A stretch of DNA of 64,000 nt from Ruficoccus amylovorans (lineage in GTDB: Bacteria; Verrucomicrobiota; Verrucomicrobiia; Opitutales; Cerasicoccaceae), in contig NZ_JACHVB010000014.1 in NCBI RefSeq assembly GCF_014230085.1, forward strand, positions 248,001 to 312,000, written 5' to 3'. The notes beneath the pieces are model-generated. The model was not told the origin of the DNA. It saw nothing but the letters and a program-made list of their open reading frames with translations, and did not search any database. The translations under genes and the position numbers were made by a program. Of this stretch, positions 55,190 to 63,804 are shown piece after piece. How positions within the stretch are numbered: position 1 is the first letter of the stretch; each line of letters opens with the position of its first letter.

Positions 55190-57381
55190 TGGCTTTTCGC
55201 TACACATCGAAAGGCGTTCTCGAAGTGCCATCCGATTTTCGGCAGGTGGCCGAGGACGTGGTGGGGCCGGTAGACTGGACCGATGAACACTCCGGCTATT
55301 GCCAGTGCCCCGGTGCCCATAAGCACACCACGCCGAGCCGGGAACGTGACTGCCGGGTCTATCTGGACGCCGACAATGGCTACGCCCCGACGATCCACTG
55401 CTTCCACGACAGTTGTAAGGAAGAAATCGCTGCCGCCAATTTCGCCCTGCGCTCGACTATCGGAAAAGTGGCGTTTCGGGCGGGCGAGCATTATGATTTT
55501 TCCCGTCGTCAAAACGGTTTTGACAGCGAAAGGCACCCCTTTGAGTCCTTTCTCAAGGCGTGCTTTAAGGCCGATGACATTCTCTCGCTTGCGCCGGGCA
55601 CGTTGCCCGATGGGGAGACCCGCGCCATCCCCGAGCACGGCGGTATCAACGTCTTTACCCGCGACCAGTGGCTGGAGCGGGCTGCGGTCAAGGGCGGCAT
55701 CGAACGCCTGTTCTCCACCCGGCACGGCCTCTACATTCGCATCAACCCCGTCACGCAAAAATCCAATGGCACGGACAAGGATGTGACGGCGTTCCGGCAC
55801 ACCCTGATCGAGAGCGACCGCATCCCGAAGTCCGAACAAGAGCGCATCCTGCGCGACAGTGGGCTCCCTATCGCCGCCCTGATCGACTCGGGCGGTCACA
55901 GTATTCATGCTTGGGTGCGGGTAGACGCGAAGACCCGCGACGAATACCACGTCCGGCGTGAACGCCTGTGGCAGTCACTCCCCGAGGGCTTTGTCATCGA
56001 CAGCCAGAACCGTAATCCCTCGCGCTTCTCCCGCTGTCCCGGCGGGCGTCGCGGGGATGCCGTCCAGCGCTTGCTCGCCGTCAACCTCGGTCCAGCGTCC
56101 TTCGAGGCATGGGAACGTGAGGGCGACGGCCTGGGCCTGGCCGAACCCCTACGGGTGTCCCAACTCGGGGACTACGATACCGGCAACGACCCTAACAACG
56201 TGCTGGGCAACCGCTGGCTCTGCCGGGGCGGGAGCCTCGTCATTGTCGGCCAGTCTGGTATCGGCAAATCGTCCTTCTCCATGCAACTCGCCGTCATGTG
56301 GGCGCTGGGTCTGCCCGTGTTCAACATCCGGCCCGTGCGCCCGCTCAGGAGCCTCATCATACAGGCCGAGAACGATATTGGAGACCTCGCGGAGATGTAC
56401 CAGGGCGTTCGCATCGGGATGGGCCTGAAAGACGATCATCGCCCGCTGATGGAGGAGAACATCATCTTCTACCGCGATACGATCCACAGCGGCGCGGACT
56501 TCGCCAAGGCCGCTGACGTGCTCATCCAGCGCCACAAACCCGACCTCGTGTGGGGCGACCCCTTGCTCAACTACATCGGAGACGACGCCAGCCAGCAGAA
56601 AGTGATTTCCGAATTCTGCGGGCGGCAACTCAACCCCATCTCCGAGCGCACCGGCATCATCTGGTGCTTCATGCACCATACCGGCAAGCCGCCGTCCGAC
56701 TCGAAGGCCCGCAGTCATTGGACCGGCTCGGACTACGCTTATAGCGGCCTGGGCTCATCGGCGCTGACCAACTGGGCGCGGGAAGTAGCCGTGCTCATGA
56801 GGGCGAAGACGCCCGATGGCCAGCCGCCCACCTTCCGCTTCGAGTTGTGCAAACGCCGTCGCCGGGCCGGGATGACCGACACGCAGGGCAATGCGACCGA
56901 AGCCATCTTCGTTCGTCACGGCCAGACCGGTATCTGCTGGCAGCAGTGCGCAGAGCCACAGCAGGAAGAGTCGTCAGGGAGGTATACCGTCGGTGGCAAA
57001 TCGTCCCTTGGAGGCCGCCCCAAGGCCCTTACGCCCATTGTCGAGTTTGAGCGCATGACCCGACTGACCCGGGAACGGGAAACGGTGCTGGCAGCGAAGT
57101 ACGACATCTCCACTTCCACCGTTCGCCGTCGCTGGCGTGAACATCAAAAGGCTGAAAGTCAGTCTCGCAACCAGGCAAAATCGGGCTGCTGTCAAAACCC
57201 GTCGTCAAAACCCGACTCTATTTCGACACCGCCGCCGTCAAAACCCAATACTCCCCCTAGGGGGGAGAGTATTGGGGGTGATTTTGACGGCAGGCTAACC
57301 CCTAACCCCACCGTGACAGCAGCGGGAGGTTTTGACAGCGGGAAAAAATCGAAAGCGGAGGTGCGCGATGAGCCGTGGTGA
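55189..57381 (+). CDS. Primase-like and RepA-like helicase fusion
   Basis: A 730-residue replication protein. The N-terminal part has Cys/His clusters (CQCPGAHKHTT at 38-48, CFHDSC near 71) for a zinc finger. A primase-like core has LIDSGGHSIHAWV, as in archaeo-eukaryotic primases. The second half is a RecA/RepA-like ATPase with Walker A GQSGIGKS (354-361). The low-complexity C-terminal tail (about 640-730) is encoded by a DNA stretch with iteron-like repeats (57191-57336). It probably starts replication of the element. Confidence 0.78.
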   Translation: MAFRYTSKGVLEVPSDFRQVAEDVVGPVDWTDEHSGYCQCPGAHKHTTPSRERDCRVYLDADNGYAPTIHCFHDSCKEEIAAANFALRSTIGKVAFRAGEHYDFSRRQNGFDSERHPFESFLKACFKADDILSLAPGTLPDGETRAIPEHGGINVFTRDQWLERAAVKGGIERLFSTRHGLYIRINPVTQKSNGTDKDVTAFRHTLIESDRIPKSEQERILRDSGLPIAALIDSGGHSIHAWVRVDAKTRDEYHVRRERLWQSLPEGFVIDSQNRNPSRFSRCPGGRRGDAVQRLLAVNLGPASFEAWEREGDGLGLAEPLRVSQLGDYDTGNDPNNVLGNRWLCRGGSLVIVGQSGIGKSSFSMQLAVMWALGLPVFNIRPVRPLRSLIIQAENDIGDLAEMYQGVRIGMGLKDDHRPLMEENIIFYRDTIHSGADFAKAADVLIQRHKPDLVWGDPLLNYIGDDASQQKVISEFCGRQLNPISERTGIIWCFMHHTGKPPSDSKARSHWTGSDYAYSGLGSSALTNWAREVAVLMRAKTPDGQPPTFRFELCKRRRRAGMTDTQGNATEAIFVRHGQTGICWQQCAEPQQEESSGRYTVGGKSSLGGRPKALTPIVEFERMTRLTRERETVLAAKYDISTSTVRRRWREHQKAESQSRNQAKSGCCQNPSSKPDSISTPPPSKPNTPPRGESIGGDFDGRLTPNPTVTAAGGFDSGKKSKAEVRDEPW
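57191..57336. repeat. Iteron-like repeats around an inverted repeat, possible replication origin
   Basis: The unit GTCAAAACCC occurs at 57191, 57204 and 57237. Its complement type (TTTTGAC) occurs at 57282-57288 and 57330-57336. Between them lies a hairpin with ten-base arms CCCAATACTC (57244-57253) and GAGTATTGGG (57267-57276) around CCCCCTAGGGGG. It lies inside the primase-helicase gene, near its end. This is an iteron-like pattern. Confidence 0.5.
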
Positions 57382-57880
57382 TTACGCCGAGCGTCAGCGC
57401 GACCGTGACCGCGAGTACGCCGAGGCCTGGGCCAAGCTCTCGGCCAAGGAACGCAGGCAGCTTGCCAAGGCTGGGATCGAGGGGCCGGACCTGCCCGTGT
57501 ACCACACCGGTAAGCGCGACAGCGAAGAGTTCATCGAGCACCAGGCCGCCCCGGTGGAGATCCGCGATGAGGCCCCGCCTTCCGATTCCGGGCACAGCCT
57601 GATCGATGTGGCGCGCCGGGTCATTGCCGAGCTCATCTCGCAGGACAACATCCAGCTCACGACCGATTGCCTGGCGGTGGCGACCGGGATCATTTACGAC
57701 GGCAACTCGATGACCGAGATCGCCCGGCGTCACGGCATCAGTCGGGCGGCGGTGAGCAAGCGCTGCGTGGAGATTTCCAACGCGTTGGACCTGCCTCCGA
57801 CGCGTGCCATGCGCCAGTTGACAGCGCGCAGCGTGTATGAACGACGCGCCCGAAACTGCCATTCTCGCAATGCCCACTGA
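57368..57880 (+). CDS. Sigma-70 region-4-like HTH protein
   Basis: A 170-residue protein. The N-terminal half is charged and coiled, and the C-terminal part is a region-4-like HTH (MTEIARRHGISRAAVSKRC). The ATG at 57368 has a GGAGG Shine-Dalgarno within the end of the previous gene and overlaps it by 14 bases. It could regulate late genes of the element. Confidence 0.65.
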   Translation: MSRGDYAERQRDRDREYAEAWAKLSAKERRQLAKAGIEGPDLPVYHTGKRDSEEFIEHQAAPVEIRDEAPPSDSGHSLIDVARRVIAELISQDNIQLTTDCLAVATGIIYDGNSMTEIARRHGISRAAVSKRCVEISNALDLPPTRAMRQLTARSVYERRARNCHSRNAH

Positions 57881-58523
57881 TTCTCCAGCGTTTCGGCTCA
57901 GTCCTGTTGGTATCGAGTTCCTGGGTGACCTCGACCAGCAGGAGTGGACCGAACTGGGGACGAAGCTCGGCGAGGCCGGTCGTTCCATCGGTTTCCTGAT
58001 TGGTGACTGGCTCAACTACGGCAACGGTCGGGGAGAGTGGGGCAACACTTACGAGAACGCGATGACGATCACGGGGCTCGATTACAACACGCTGGCGATG
58101 TACGCCCGAGTCGCGCTGAAAGTCCAATTTAGTATGCGCGTACTAAATTTGAGTTTCGAGCACCACCGCAAGGTCGCGTCCTTGAAAACAGACGAGGAAA
58201 AGAAGAAGTGGCTTAAGGTCGCGCAGAAGGAACGCGACAAGCAAAACGGCAAACCGATGTCCGCTCGTCGTCTGGCCAAGTCCATCCTGCTCGGACGCGT
58301 GGCCAAGCCCGAAGACATGTCGGTGCCGGAGACGGACCGGAAAAAGGAAAACATGACTTTCTTCGTCACGCGCATCGTCGTGCTCTGGGGAAAGTTCAAG
58401 CGCAAGGGCGTGGTCAGCCTCGATGACGTTGACACCATGCGCGATGTTATAGACGAGCTTCAGCCGGTCATCGATATCGTGCAGGAACTGCGCGAGGCCA
58501 TCGCTGAGGCCGAGGGGCGATAA
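57837..58523 (+). CDS. Putative DNA-binding protein, LmbU-like pattern
   Basis: A 228-residue protein starting inside the previous gene (44-base overlap). Residues 40-135 contain a WTELGTKLGEAGRSIGFLIGDWLNYG motif and a FEHHRKVA helix, resembling the LmbU-like regulator fold in spacing. Long helices follow. The family link is weak. It may be a regulator or partitioning protein of the element. Confidence 0.5.
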   Translation: MNDAPETAILAMPTDSPAFRLSPVGIEFLGDLDQQEWTELGTKLGEAGRSIGFLIGDWLNYGNGRGEWGNTYENAMTITGLDYNTLAMYARVALKVQFSMRVLNLSFEHHRKVASLKTDEEKKKWLKVAQKERDKQNGKPMSARRLAKSILLGRVAKPEDMSVPETDRKKENMTFFVTRIVVLWGKFKRKGVVSLDDVDTMRDVIDELQPVIDIVQELREAIAEAEGR

Positions 58524-58832
58524 GGAATCTTTTAGCAGCGGCCACGGAGAGTAGGGTCCCTCAGCAGACCGGTCCGTTTGAGAGACACCTCGATTTTTTC
58601 ATTTCCCACAAATTACAACCCTTCACCGCTCGCCAATCCGCATGGCCATTGAGGGGTGGTTGGAAAACAGATGGGAAATCGCTGTGGGAAATTTCCCACC
58701 TGTTTCCCGCCCGATTTCTGTCCTCTCGGTGGGTAAGTCGTTCCGAGCGAACGACCGAAAGATTACGATTACCCTAGACGTGATTTGTCACCCTGTCAGA
58801 GTGTTTATAGAATCGGAAACCTATGGACTCCA
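58524..58832. promoter_or_regulatory. 309-base noncoding region with GGGAAA/TTTCCC palindromes
   Basis: No credible gene; a 64-codon frame (58642-58836) overlaps the next start and has no support. It contains the perfect 16-base palindrome GTGGGAAATTTCCCAC at 58684-58699. Single ATTTCCCAC at 58601-58609 and TGGGAAAT at 58672-58679 match its half-sites. A GTCGTTC/GAACGAC hairpin lies at 58737-58755. It is the only sizeable gap in the second element, so it is a candidate operator or promoter hub, or a second origin-like site. Confidence 0.5.
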
Positions 58833-59093
58833 ATGAATAACGAAGAATCAAACACGGAAGGGGAAGCCATGCGTCAGCAGATGCAGACGGCGCTGGACGC
58901 CATACACGCCATCGCGGAAACCATTCGCGAGTTGGGCGAAATTCCCTCGGGCGAACTCTATGCCCGTCTGATGGGAAAGATAGAATTACGGGATTACGAC
59001 CTGATTCTCGACACCCTCAAACGGGCCGGTCTGGTGACGGAAACCTCCGGCCATCTTTTGAAATGGAACCACCCTGAACGCCATAAGCTATGA
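58833..59093 (+). CDS. Small winged-helix-like protein
   Basis: An 86-residue product with a coiled N-terminus (MRQQMQTALDAIHAIAETI) and a likely winged helix (GELYARLMGKIELRDYDLI, LKRAGLVTETSGHLL). It overlaps the following short gene by four bases. No family is recognised. Confidence 0.55.
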   Translation: MNNEESNTEGEAMRQQMQTALDAIHAIAETIRELGEIPSGELYARLMGKIELRDYDLILDTLKRAGLVTETSGHLLKWNHPERHKL

Positions 59094-59257
59094 AGATCGA
59101 CCTGTCCCAAGTCCCCGAACCGATCATGGAAACCGTGCGCCTCTTCGCCGAAGTCGAGGGCGTCACGCTCAACACGCCGGAGGACTATGTCCGCTATCTC
59201 CATGAGGACGAGGACGCGCTGGAAATTGTCCTGCCCTACATCGACCACGACTTTTGA
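59090..59257 (+). CDS. 55-residue acidic protein of unknown function
   Basis: Its ATG overlaps the stop of the gene before (ATGA) and it ends at a TGA at 59255-59257. The peptide starts MKIDLSQVPEPIMETVRLF and is strongly acidic. The overlap supports translation, but the role is unknown. Confidence 0.6.
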   Translation: MKIDLSQVPEPIMETVRLFAEVEGVTLNTPEDYVRYLHEDEDALEIVLPYIDHDF

Positions 59258-59293
59258 ACCTCACGACTCATAACCACCAACCCACATCAGACC

Positions 59294-59821
59294 ATGAACA
59301 AACTATACTGGATCGTCTGCGAAGAAAATGACAAGACCCTGTATGAAGGCCGCTTCCTCGGACGCACGCGAGGAGCCGCCCTCAAGCACTTGAAGGAACA
59401 GCTTGGTCGGTCGAACCTGACCGGCCTTGTTTTTGCCATCACCGAGATCCCCGTCACGCTGATCCGCGAGCTCGTCGCCGAGTGCGTGTCCGCACGGGAC
59501 ACTGAGGGGCAGAGCCCCTACGGCACTTCGTGCCTACCCCAGCAACGGGCGAGCGAACCAAAGCCGAAGGCTGACAATATAGTCAGCGGCGACTTCGGCA
59601 GGAACGGCAGTCAGGGCGAACTGGAGATCACGCACGATGACCCGCCGCCGTCCGGGGCGACCACACGCAATCACAGCGACTACGACTGGACCTCGATCAA
59701 AGCCTGCTACATGGAAGGGCGCGGCCCCAAGGATGTCGCGGCGATCATGAACGTGCCGCTGAACACCCTGCGCGGACGCATCACCCGCGAAGGCTGGGCG
59801 CGGGAACGCCGGGAGGCATGA
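59294..59821 (+). CDS. Terminase-small-like HTH protein
   Basis: A 175-residue protein. The N-terminal 60 residues form an alpha/beta domain (LYWIVCEENDKTLYEGRFLG), a linker follows, and the C-terminal 45 residues hold an HTH (SIKACYMEGRGPKDVAAIMNV, NTLRGRITREGW) of the kind used by small terminase subunits or other phage regulators. It may begin the packaging module, continuing beyond the window, but this is inference. Confidence 0.55.
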   Translation: MNKLYWIVCEENDKTLYEGRFLGRTRGAALKHLKEQLGRSNLTGLVFAITEIPVTLIRELVAECVSARDTEGQSPYGTSCLPQQRASEPKPKADNIVSGDFGRNGSQGELEITHDDPPPSGATTRNHSDYDWTSIKACYMEGRGPKDVAAIMNVPLNTLRGRITREGWARERREA

Positions 59822-59896
59822 AAGGACGGGGAACCGTCCCCATGCCCACCCGCCGCCGAGGGCAGTCGGAGCCATTTCCGGCAAGTCCTGCGGCGG

Positions 59897-60691
59897 ATGA
59901 TCGAAACCGCCTCTGACTGGCCGAGAAAACCGGACCGCCAGTTGGAGATCGCGCCCCCCGGTCACGGCTGGCTCCTGCCGATCCTCCTGGAAGTGGAGAG
60001 CCGCTGTTGGGGCCGGTGGGACCACTGGACGCGCACGATGGAAGCCGGACACATCTTGGAGGATCCCATCCCCCGTATCGAATTTGAGCCGATGGCACCG
60101 CTGCCGCGCAAGATGCACGAGAAGTCCCTCGACTGCGTCTCCAGCTACGGCGGATGGCAGGGATGGGACAGTTGGCGACTGTTCGACTACTATCTGAACT
60201 GGCTGCTCTACGGCTTCGGAGACAGCCGCCAGAAAGAGCCGCCGCCTGAACCTGCCCCCGGCGCATTCAGCCGACTCTATCAGGTGTTTTGCCTCGAAGC
60301 CATGGTCGCCTGGCCCTGCGACACTTTCGGGGAATTAATGGCCGAAAACCGCTACGGGCGTGGGGCTGGGTTCTTTCCCACGCCCGAGCATGTGGTGGAA
60401 ATGATGGTCCAGATGACGTTTCCTGAGGGAGACGATTACCGCCTCAAAACCGTCTGCGATCCCTGCGTCGGCACCGGGCGTATGATCCTTCACGCCAGTA
60501 ATCACTCTTACCGGCTCTACGCCCAGGACATCAACCCGACCGTCATCAAAGCCTGCCTAGTGAACGGCTACTGCTTCGCCCCGTGGTTGGTTCGACCGTT
60601 CCCGTTCCTGGGAGATAGCTCCGCACAGGCCGTCAGCGAGCCGGAGACTAAGTTGCAGTCTCCAGAGGCATCCATGCCCCGTCCTGATTGA
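59897..60691 (+). CDS. N6-adenine methylase-like protein lacking motif IV
   Basis: A 264-residue protein. It shows the FFPTPEHVVEMMV lead-in and motif I DPCVGTGRM, which binds SAM, with YAQDINPTVI for the ribose-binding acid. No NPPY/NPPF catalytic motif follows and the protein ends about 55 residues after motif I. It may be a truncated methylase or a SAM-binding partner. It overlaps the ParB-domain frame by a few bases. Confidence 0.6.
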   Translation: MIETASDWPRKPDRQLEIAPPGHGWLLPILLEVESRCWGRWDHWTRTMEAGHILEDPIPRIEFEPMAPLPRKMHEKSLDCVSSYGGWQGWDSWRLFDYYLNWLLYGFGDSRQKEPPPEPAPGAFSRLYQVFCLEAMVAWPCDTFGELMAENRYGRGAGFFPTPEHVVEMMVQMTFPEGDDYRLKTVCDPCVGTGRMILHASNHSYRLYAQDINPTVIKACLVNGYCFAPWLVRPFPFLGDSSAQAVSEPETKLQSPEASMPRPD

Positions 60692-60729
60692 AACGTCCCC
60701 TCACATTGCCTCTCAAGCTATGTTGTTCG

Positions 60730-61407
60730 ATGAGAATTGACACCGTTGCCGCAGGCATGAGCAAAGCGGCAATGCCCAAGGCGAAAGGACTGGCAGACGG
60801 GATCGAAGTGTGGTGCAGCTTCGACAAGCTGGTTTCGGTTGAGGATTTGAAGCCCAATCCGCGTAACCCCAATACGCACCCGGCACGCCAGGTTGAATTG
60901 CTGGCAAAGAACGTTCGTTACTTTGGCTGGCGTCATCCCATCACGGTCTCGAAACGTTCCGGCTTCATCGTGGCCGGGCATGGCCGATTGGAAGCGGCCC
61001 GCGAGCTTGGTGTCCAACTGGTGCCTGTGGATTACCAGGACTTTGCTTCGGACAACGACGAGATGGCCGTGCTGGTGGCAGACAACCGCCTGGCGGAACT
61101 GGCCAGTCTCGATCTGAATTCACTCGAAGGCATTATCGAGGAATTACGTGTGGCCGACTTCGACACCCTCCTGACCGGTTTCGATGAAACCGACCTGGAC
61201 AGCCTCTTGCAGGGTGATGACACCGCGCCGGGCGACGACGATGGCGATGACGAACTGGACAAGGGCGACGTGACGATTGCTCTCGGCCTTTATCGCTTCA
61301 AGCTGACACAGGAAGATTACCTCACGTGGATCGACAGCGTGAAGCAGAACGTCGGCTTCGACAAGGAAGCTGTCGTCAAGGAACTACGCCGGAGACTGGG
61401 AGCATGA
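60730..61407 (+). CDS. ParB N-terminal-domain protein
   Basis: A 225-residue product. A ParB/Srx-type domain is at about 25-110, with the motif GFIVAGHGRLEAARELG and a PNPRNPN lead-in. A long Asp-rich stretch (DDTAPGDDDGDDELDKGD) links to a C-terminal alpha-helical region. The first in-frame start is 60688 (TTG). The ATG at 60730 was chosen, with 60757 also possible. The TGA overlaps the next gene's ATG. Confidence 0.75.
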   Translation: MRIDTVAAGMSKAAMPKAKGLADGIEVWCSFDKLVSVEDLKPNPRNPNTHPARQVELLAKNVRYFGWRHPITVSKRSGFIVAGHGRLEAARELGVQLVPVDYQDFASDNDEMAVLVADNRLAELASLDLNSLEGIIEELRVADFDTLLTGFDETDLDSLLQGDDTAPGDDDGDDELDKGDVTIALGLYRFKLTQEDYLTWIDSVKQNVGFDKEAVVKELRRRLGA

Positions 61408-62921
61408 GCAACGTGACGCTGGAATCCATAGACGCGGTTCAGCCCAGCGCGTACAATCCGCGCAGTGCCGATGCCGAGCGGTTGGACCTGATTGAATTAT
61501 CCCTTCGCAAGCTCGGCTTCCTTGCGCCCATCTTTGCCGACAGTAACGGGGAAATCCTCTCCGGGCACCAGCGCCACCTGGTAGCCTCGCGCATGGGGGC
61601 AACGCAGATCCCGGTTTTCCGCACCAAGTCGATGCCGATTGCCCAGCGCAAGGCGCTCAACATCGTCTTCAACCGGGCCACAAACGATTTTGACTGGCAC
61701 ACCACGCCGGAGAAAGCCACCCGTGAACTGGCCTCGCTCGATGTTCACCAGTTCGCCGAATCCATCCCGGACAAAGCGGTGGACTCGCCGGAATTCATTC
61801 GTTGCCTGCGTCCGAGTCTGGTCAGCGTGAAGGAACTGTGCCGGGCCAACGCCAACTGCTGGCTCCAGTACGCCCGCAACCTTGCCCGCACGCTTCATCG
61901 CCAGGGTATCCTGATGCCGCTGGTTTGTCGCCGCGATGGCACCGTGGTCAACGGCATCGGACGGTTGGAGATGATGGCGGAAAAGAAGTTCGAGACCGCC
62001 CCGGTGGTCTATGTCTCCGACGAGGAAGCCGACTTCGCCCGCGCCATGATGAACCTGCTCTCGATGGATTTTGACGTGCATACCCGTTACGCGGATTTGC
62101 TCCGCTACAATTCCTTCCGGCGTGCCCGCCGCGTGCGGGAGGAGTTGGGCAACGGCTTCATCTTCGCCGTCCACGGTTCGAAGCCCTGCCACAGCTTTGA
62201 CATTTTTAATCCGAAGCAGCGTGCCGCCTGGGTGCGTGAGCACGGCACGAGCATCCTCGACTTCGGGGCCGGCCACTTGACCGAAACAAAGATGCTGCGC
62301 CGGGCAGGGCTGTCCGTGACGCCCTTCGAGCCCTACCACATCACCCGGACGGAAATAGACAAGGCCCGCAGCCTCGAACTGGTGCGGGAATTCTTGCAGG
62401 CCGTAGGGGAGGGGACCGAGTGGACTTCGATCTTTTTGGCCAGCGTGCTCAACTCCGTGCCGTTCCAGTCCGACCGCGAGCACATCGCCGTTCTGTTGAC
62501 CGCCCTGTGCAAACCCCACACCAAGGTGTACGCCTGTGCTTCCAGCGTGGGTGAAACTGGCTGGCGACAGGTCAACGGCAAAGCGTTCCTCAACAAGTCG
62601 AACTCGGGCAATATCGCCTTTCGGCTCGACTACGAACCGGGCGTGCGCATCGGGGATTTTCAGGAAAAACCGAAGGTCCAGAAGTACCACACGCAAAAAG
62701 AATTCCATCAGCTATGGACTCCCTTCTACCGCTCTGTTAGCATCCGGGAGTTGAGCAACAACATCACCGCCAAATGCGAACACGCCCGCCCGGTCGATAT
62801 CGACCGGCTCCTGGAAGCGATTACGTTCGAGTTCGATCTTCCCTATCCCGATGGCTCCCGTATGGGACTGGTGGACTTGGCCCGGGAAGCCTTTTCCAAA
62901 CGACTGGGGGTGGCGATATGA
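61404..62921 (+). CDS. Two ParB-like domains fused to a SAM-methyltransferase-like domain
   Basis: A 505-residue protein. Domain 1 (about 8-95) has SGHQRHLVASRMG, domain 2 (about 140-225) has VVNGIGRLEMMAEKKF, both ParB/Srx nuclease-like. The C-terminal half starts with ILDFGAGHLTETKMLRRAG, a SAM-binding Rossmann start. ATGA overlaps couple it to both neighbours. The combination suggests a DNA-binding or nicking enzyme joined to modification. Whether either activity is kept cannot be told from sequence. Confidence 0.68.
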   Translation: MSNVTLESIDAVQPSAYNPRSADAERLDLIELSLRKLGFLAPIFADSNGEILSGHQRHLVASRMGATQIPVFRTKSMPIAQRKALNIVFNRATNDFDWHTTPEKATRELASLDVHQFAESIPDKAVDSPEFIRCLRPSLVSVKELCRANANCWLQYARNLARTLHRQGILMPLVCRRDGTVVNGIGRLEMMAEKKFETAPVVYVSDEEADFARAMMNLLSMDFDVHTRYADLLRYNSFRRARRVREELGNGFIFAVHGSKPCHSFDIFNPKQRAAWVREHGTSILDFGAGHLTETKMLRRAGLSVTPFEPYHITRTEIDKARSLELVREFLQAVGEGTEWTSIFLASVLNSVPFQSDREHIAVLLTALCKPHTKVYACASSVGETGWRQVNGKAFLNKSNSGNIAFRLDYEPGVRIGDFQEKPKVQKYHTQKEFHQLWTPFYRSVSIRELSNNITAKCEHARPVDIDRLLEAITFEFDLPYPDGSRMGLVDLAREAFSKRLGVAI

Positions 62922-63346
62922 TCTATCTCTTGGACCTCAATTACACGCTGGTGGCGAATTCTCCGCAACGGGGTACGCCGCCCACGCGTCCCTTCATCCG
63001 CCAGATTGAACAGGAGGAATACCGACAATGGCTGGTGGACCTGCTCCGGCCCCATCAGGTCATCCTCATCACGGCCCGCCCGAATCGCTACCGTGAGGTT
63101 ACGCTGGCCCGGATCAAGGAAAAGTGCGGGTGGGAGCCGATGGACGCCTACTTCGCGGAAATCTCCGCCTACCCGAACCTGATCAAAGAGCACCTTTTGA
63201 AGACTCACATCTTCCCCCAATACGGCGCAGAGGGCTCTGGTTACTTCGGTCTGGAAAGCAACCCCCGCACCCGCGCCATGTATGCCCGCTACGGGATCAG
63301 GGCTATCCGCGTCACTGATGCGGAGTTGACGGAGATCCCGGTTTGA
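62918..63346 (+). CDS. HAD-like phosphatase/kinase-type protein
   Basis: A 142-residue HAD-like protein. Motif I is LLDLNYTLVAN with the nucleophile D6 and Asn8 where the second Asp is expected. Motif II is LITARPNR, and the tail has GLESNPRTRAMYARYGI, resembling the acidic motif region. It overlaps the fusion gene by ATGA. Phage HAD proteins of this size include polynucleotide kinase-phosphatase partners, but the substrate is not known. Confidence 0.65.
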   Translation: MIYLLDLNYTLVANSPQRGTPPTRPFIRQIEQEEYRQWLVDLLRPHQVILITARPNRYREVTLARIKEKCGWEPMDAYFAEISAYPNLIKEHLLKTHIFPQYGAEGSGYFGLESNPRTRAMYARYGIRAIRVTDAELTEIPV

Positions 63347-63426
63347 CGCGTGAGGACTTTGTAATTTTCCAGTTCTTCTCGATGGCATCCATTTTCGCCT
63401 TAGCAGCGATCCAAGTCGTCTTTCAC

Positions 63427-63804
63427 TCAAAGCTCCTTCTTCAGTTTCTTGTCGAAGGTTTCCAGTTTTGCGCCGATTGACTCGGAGTGACCGAGTATCA
63501 GGTAGTCATCGAAGTCCGCCTTGCCTTTGCGGTACCTGTCCAACGCTTTCCACAAGCGCCCACTGTCATCAAACGAAAACACCGGGTCTTGCAGCAGGTT
63601 ATCAAGAACATGGCACCAGCCCTCCCGGTCAAAGTCCATACCGCTTTGCAGCACCCAGCAGGTTTCCATCAGGACCAGATCGAGAAGATGGATTTGCTCG
63701 TCCGCGGATTCCGCCGATTCGATCAAAGAATGGACGTGAGCGCACTGCTTGGTGTCGTCGTCGAGGACGTGACGAAGCAGGTGGTTGGTATCGAACGCGA
63801 TCAT
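63427..63804 (-). CDS. PIN-domain toxin (VapC-like)
   Basis: A 125-residue PIN-fold protein: the first Asp is in MIAFDTNHLLRHVL (D5), a conserved Glu is in LLDLVLMETCW, and the C-terminal Asp cluster is in KADFDDYLI. Its ATG overlaps the stop of the upstream gene by ATGA. VapC toxins are ribonucleases that act on tRNA or rRNA and are paired with small DNA-binding antitoxins. Confidence 0.82.
   Translation of the reverse strand: MIAFDTNHLLRHVLDDDTKQCAHVHSLIESAESADEQIHLLDLVLMETCWVLQSGMDFDREGWCHVLDNLLQDPVFSFDDSGRLWKALDRYRKGKADFDDYLILGHSESIGAKLETFDKKLKKEL

Noticed and set aside
58642-58836. 64-codon frame in the noncoding palindrome region
   Set aside because: It crosses the palindrome and hairpin and ends over the next start codon. 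No ribosome site is seen.
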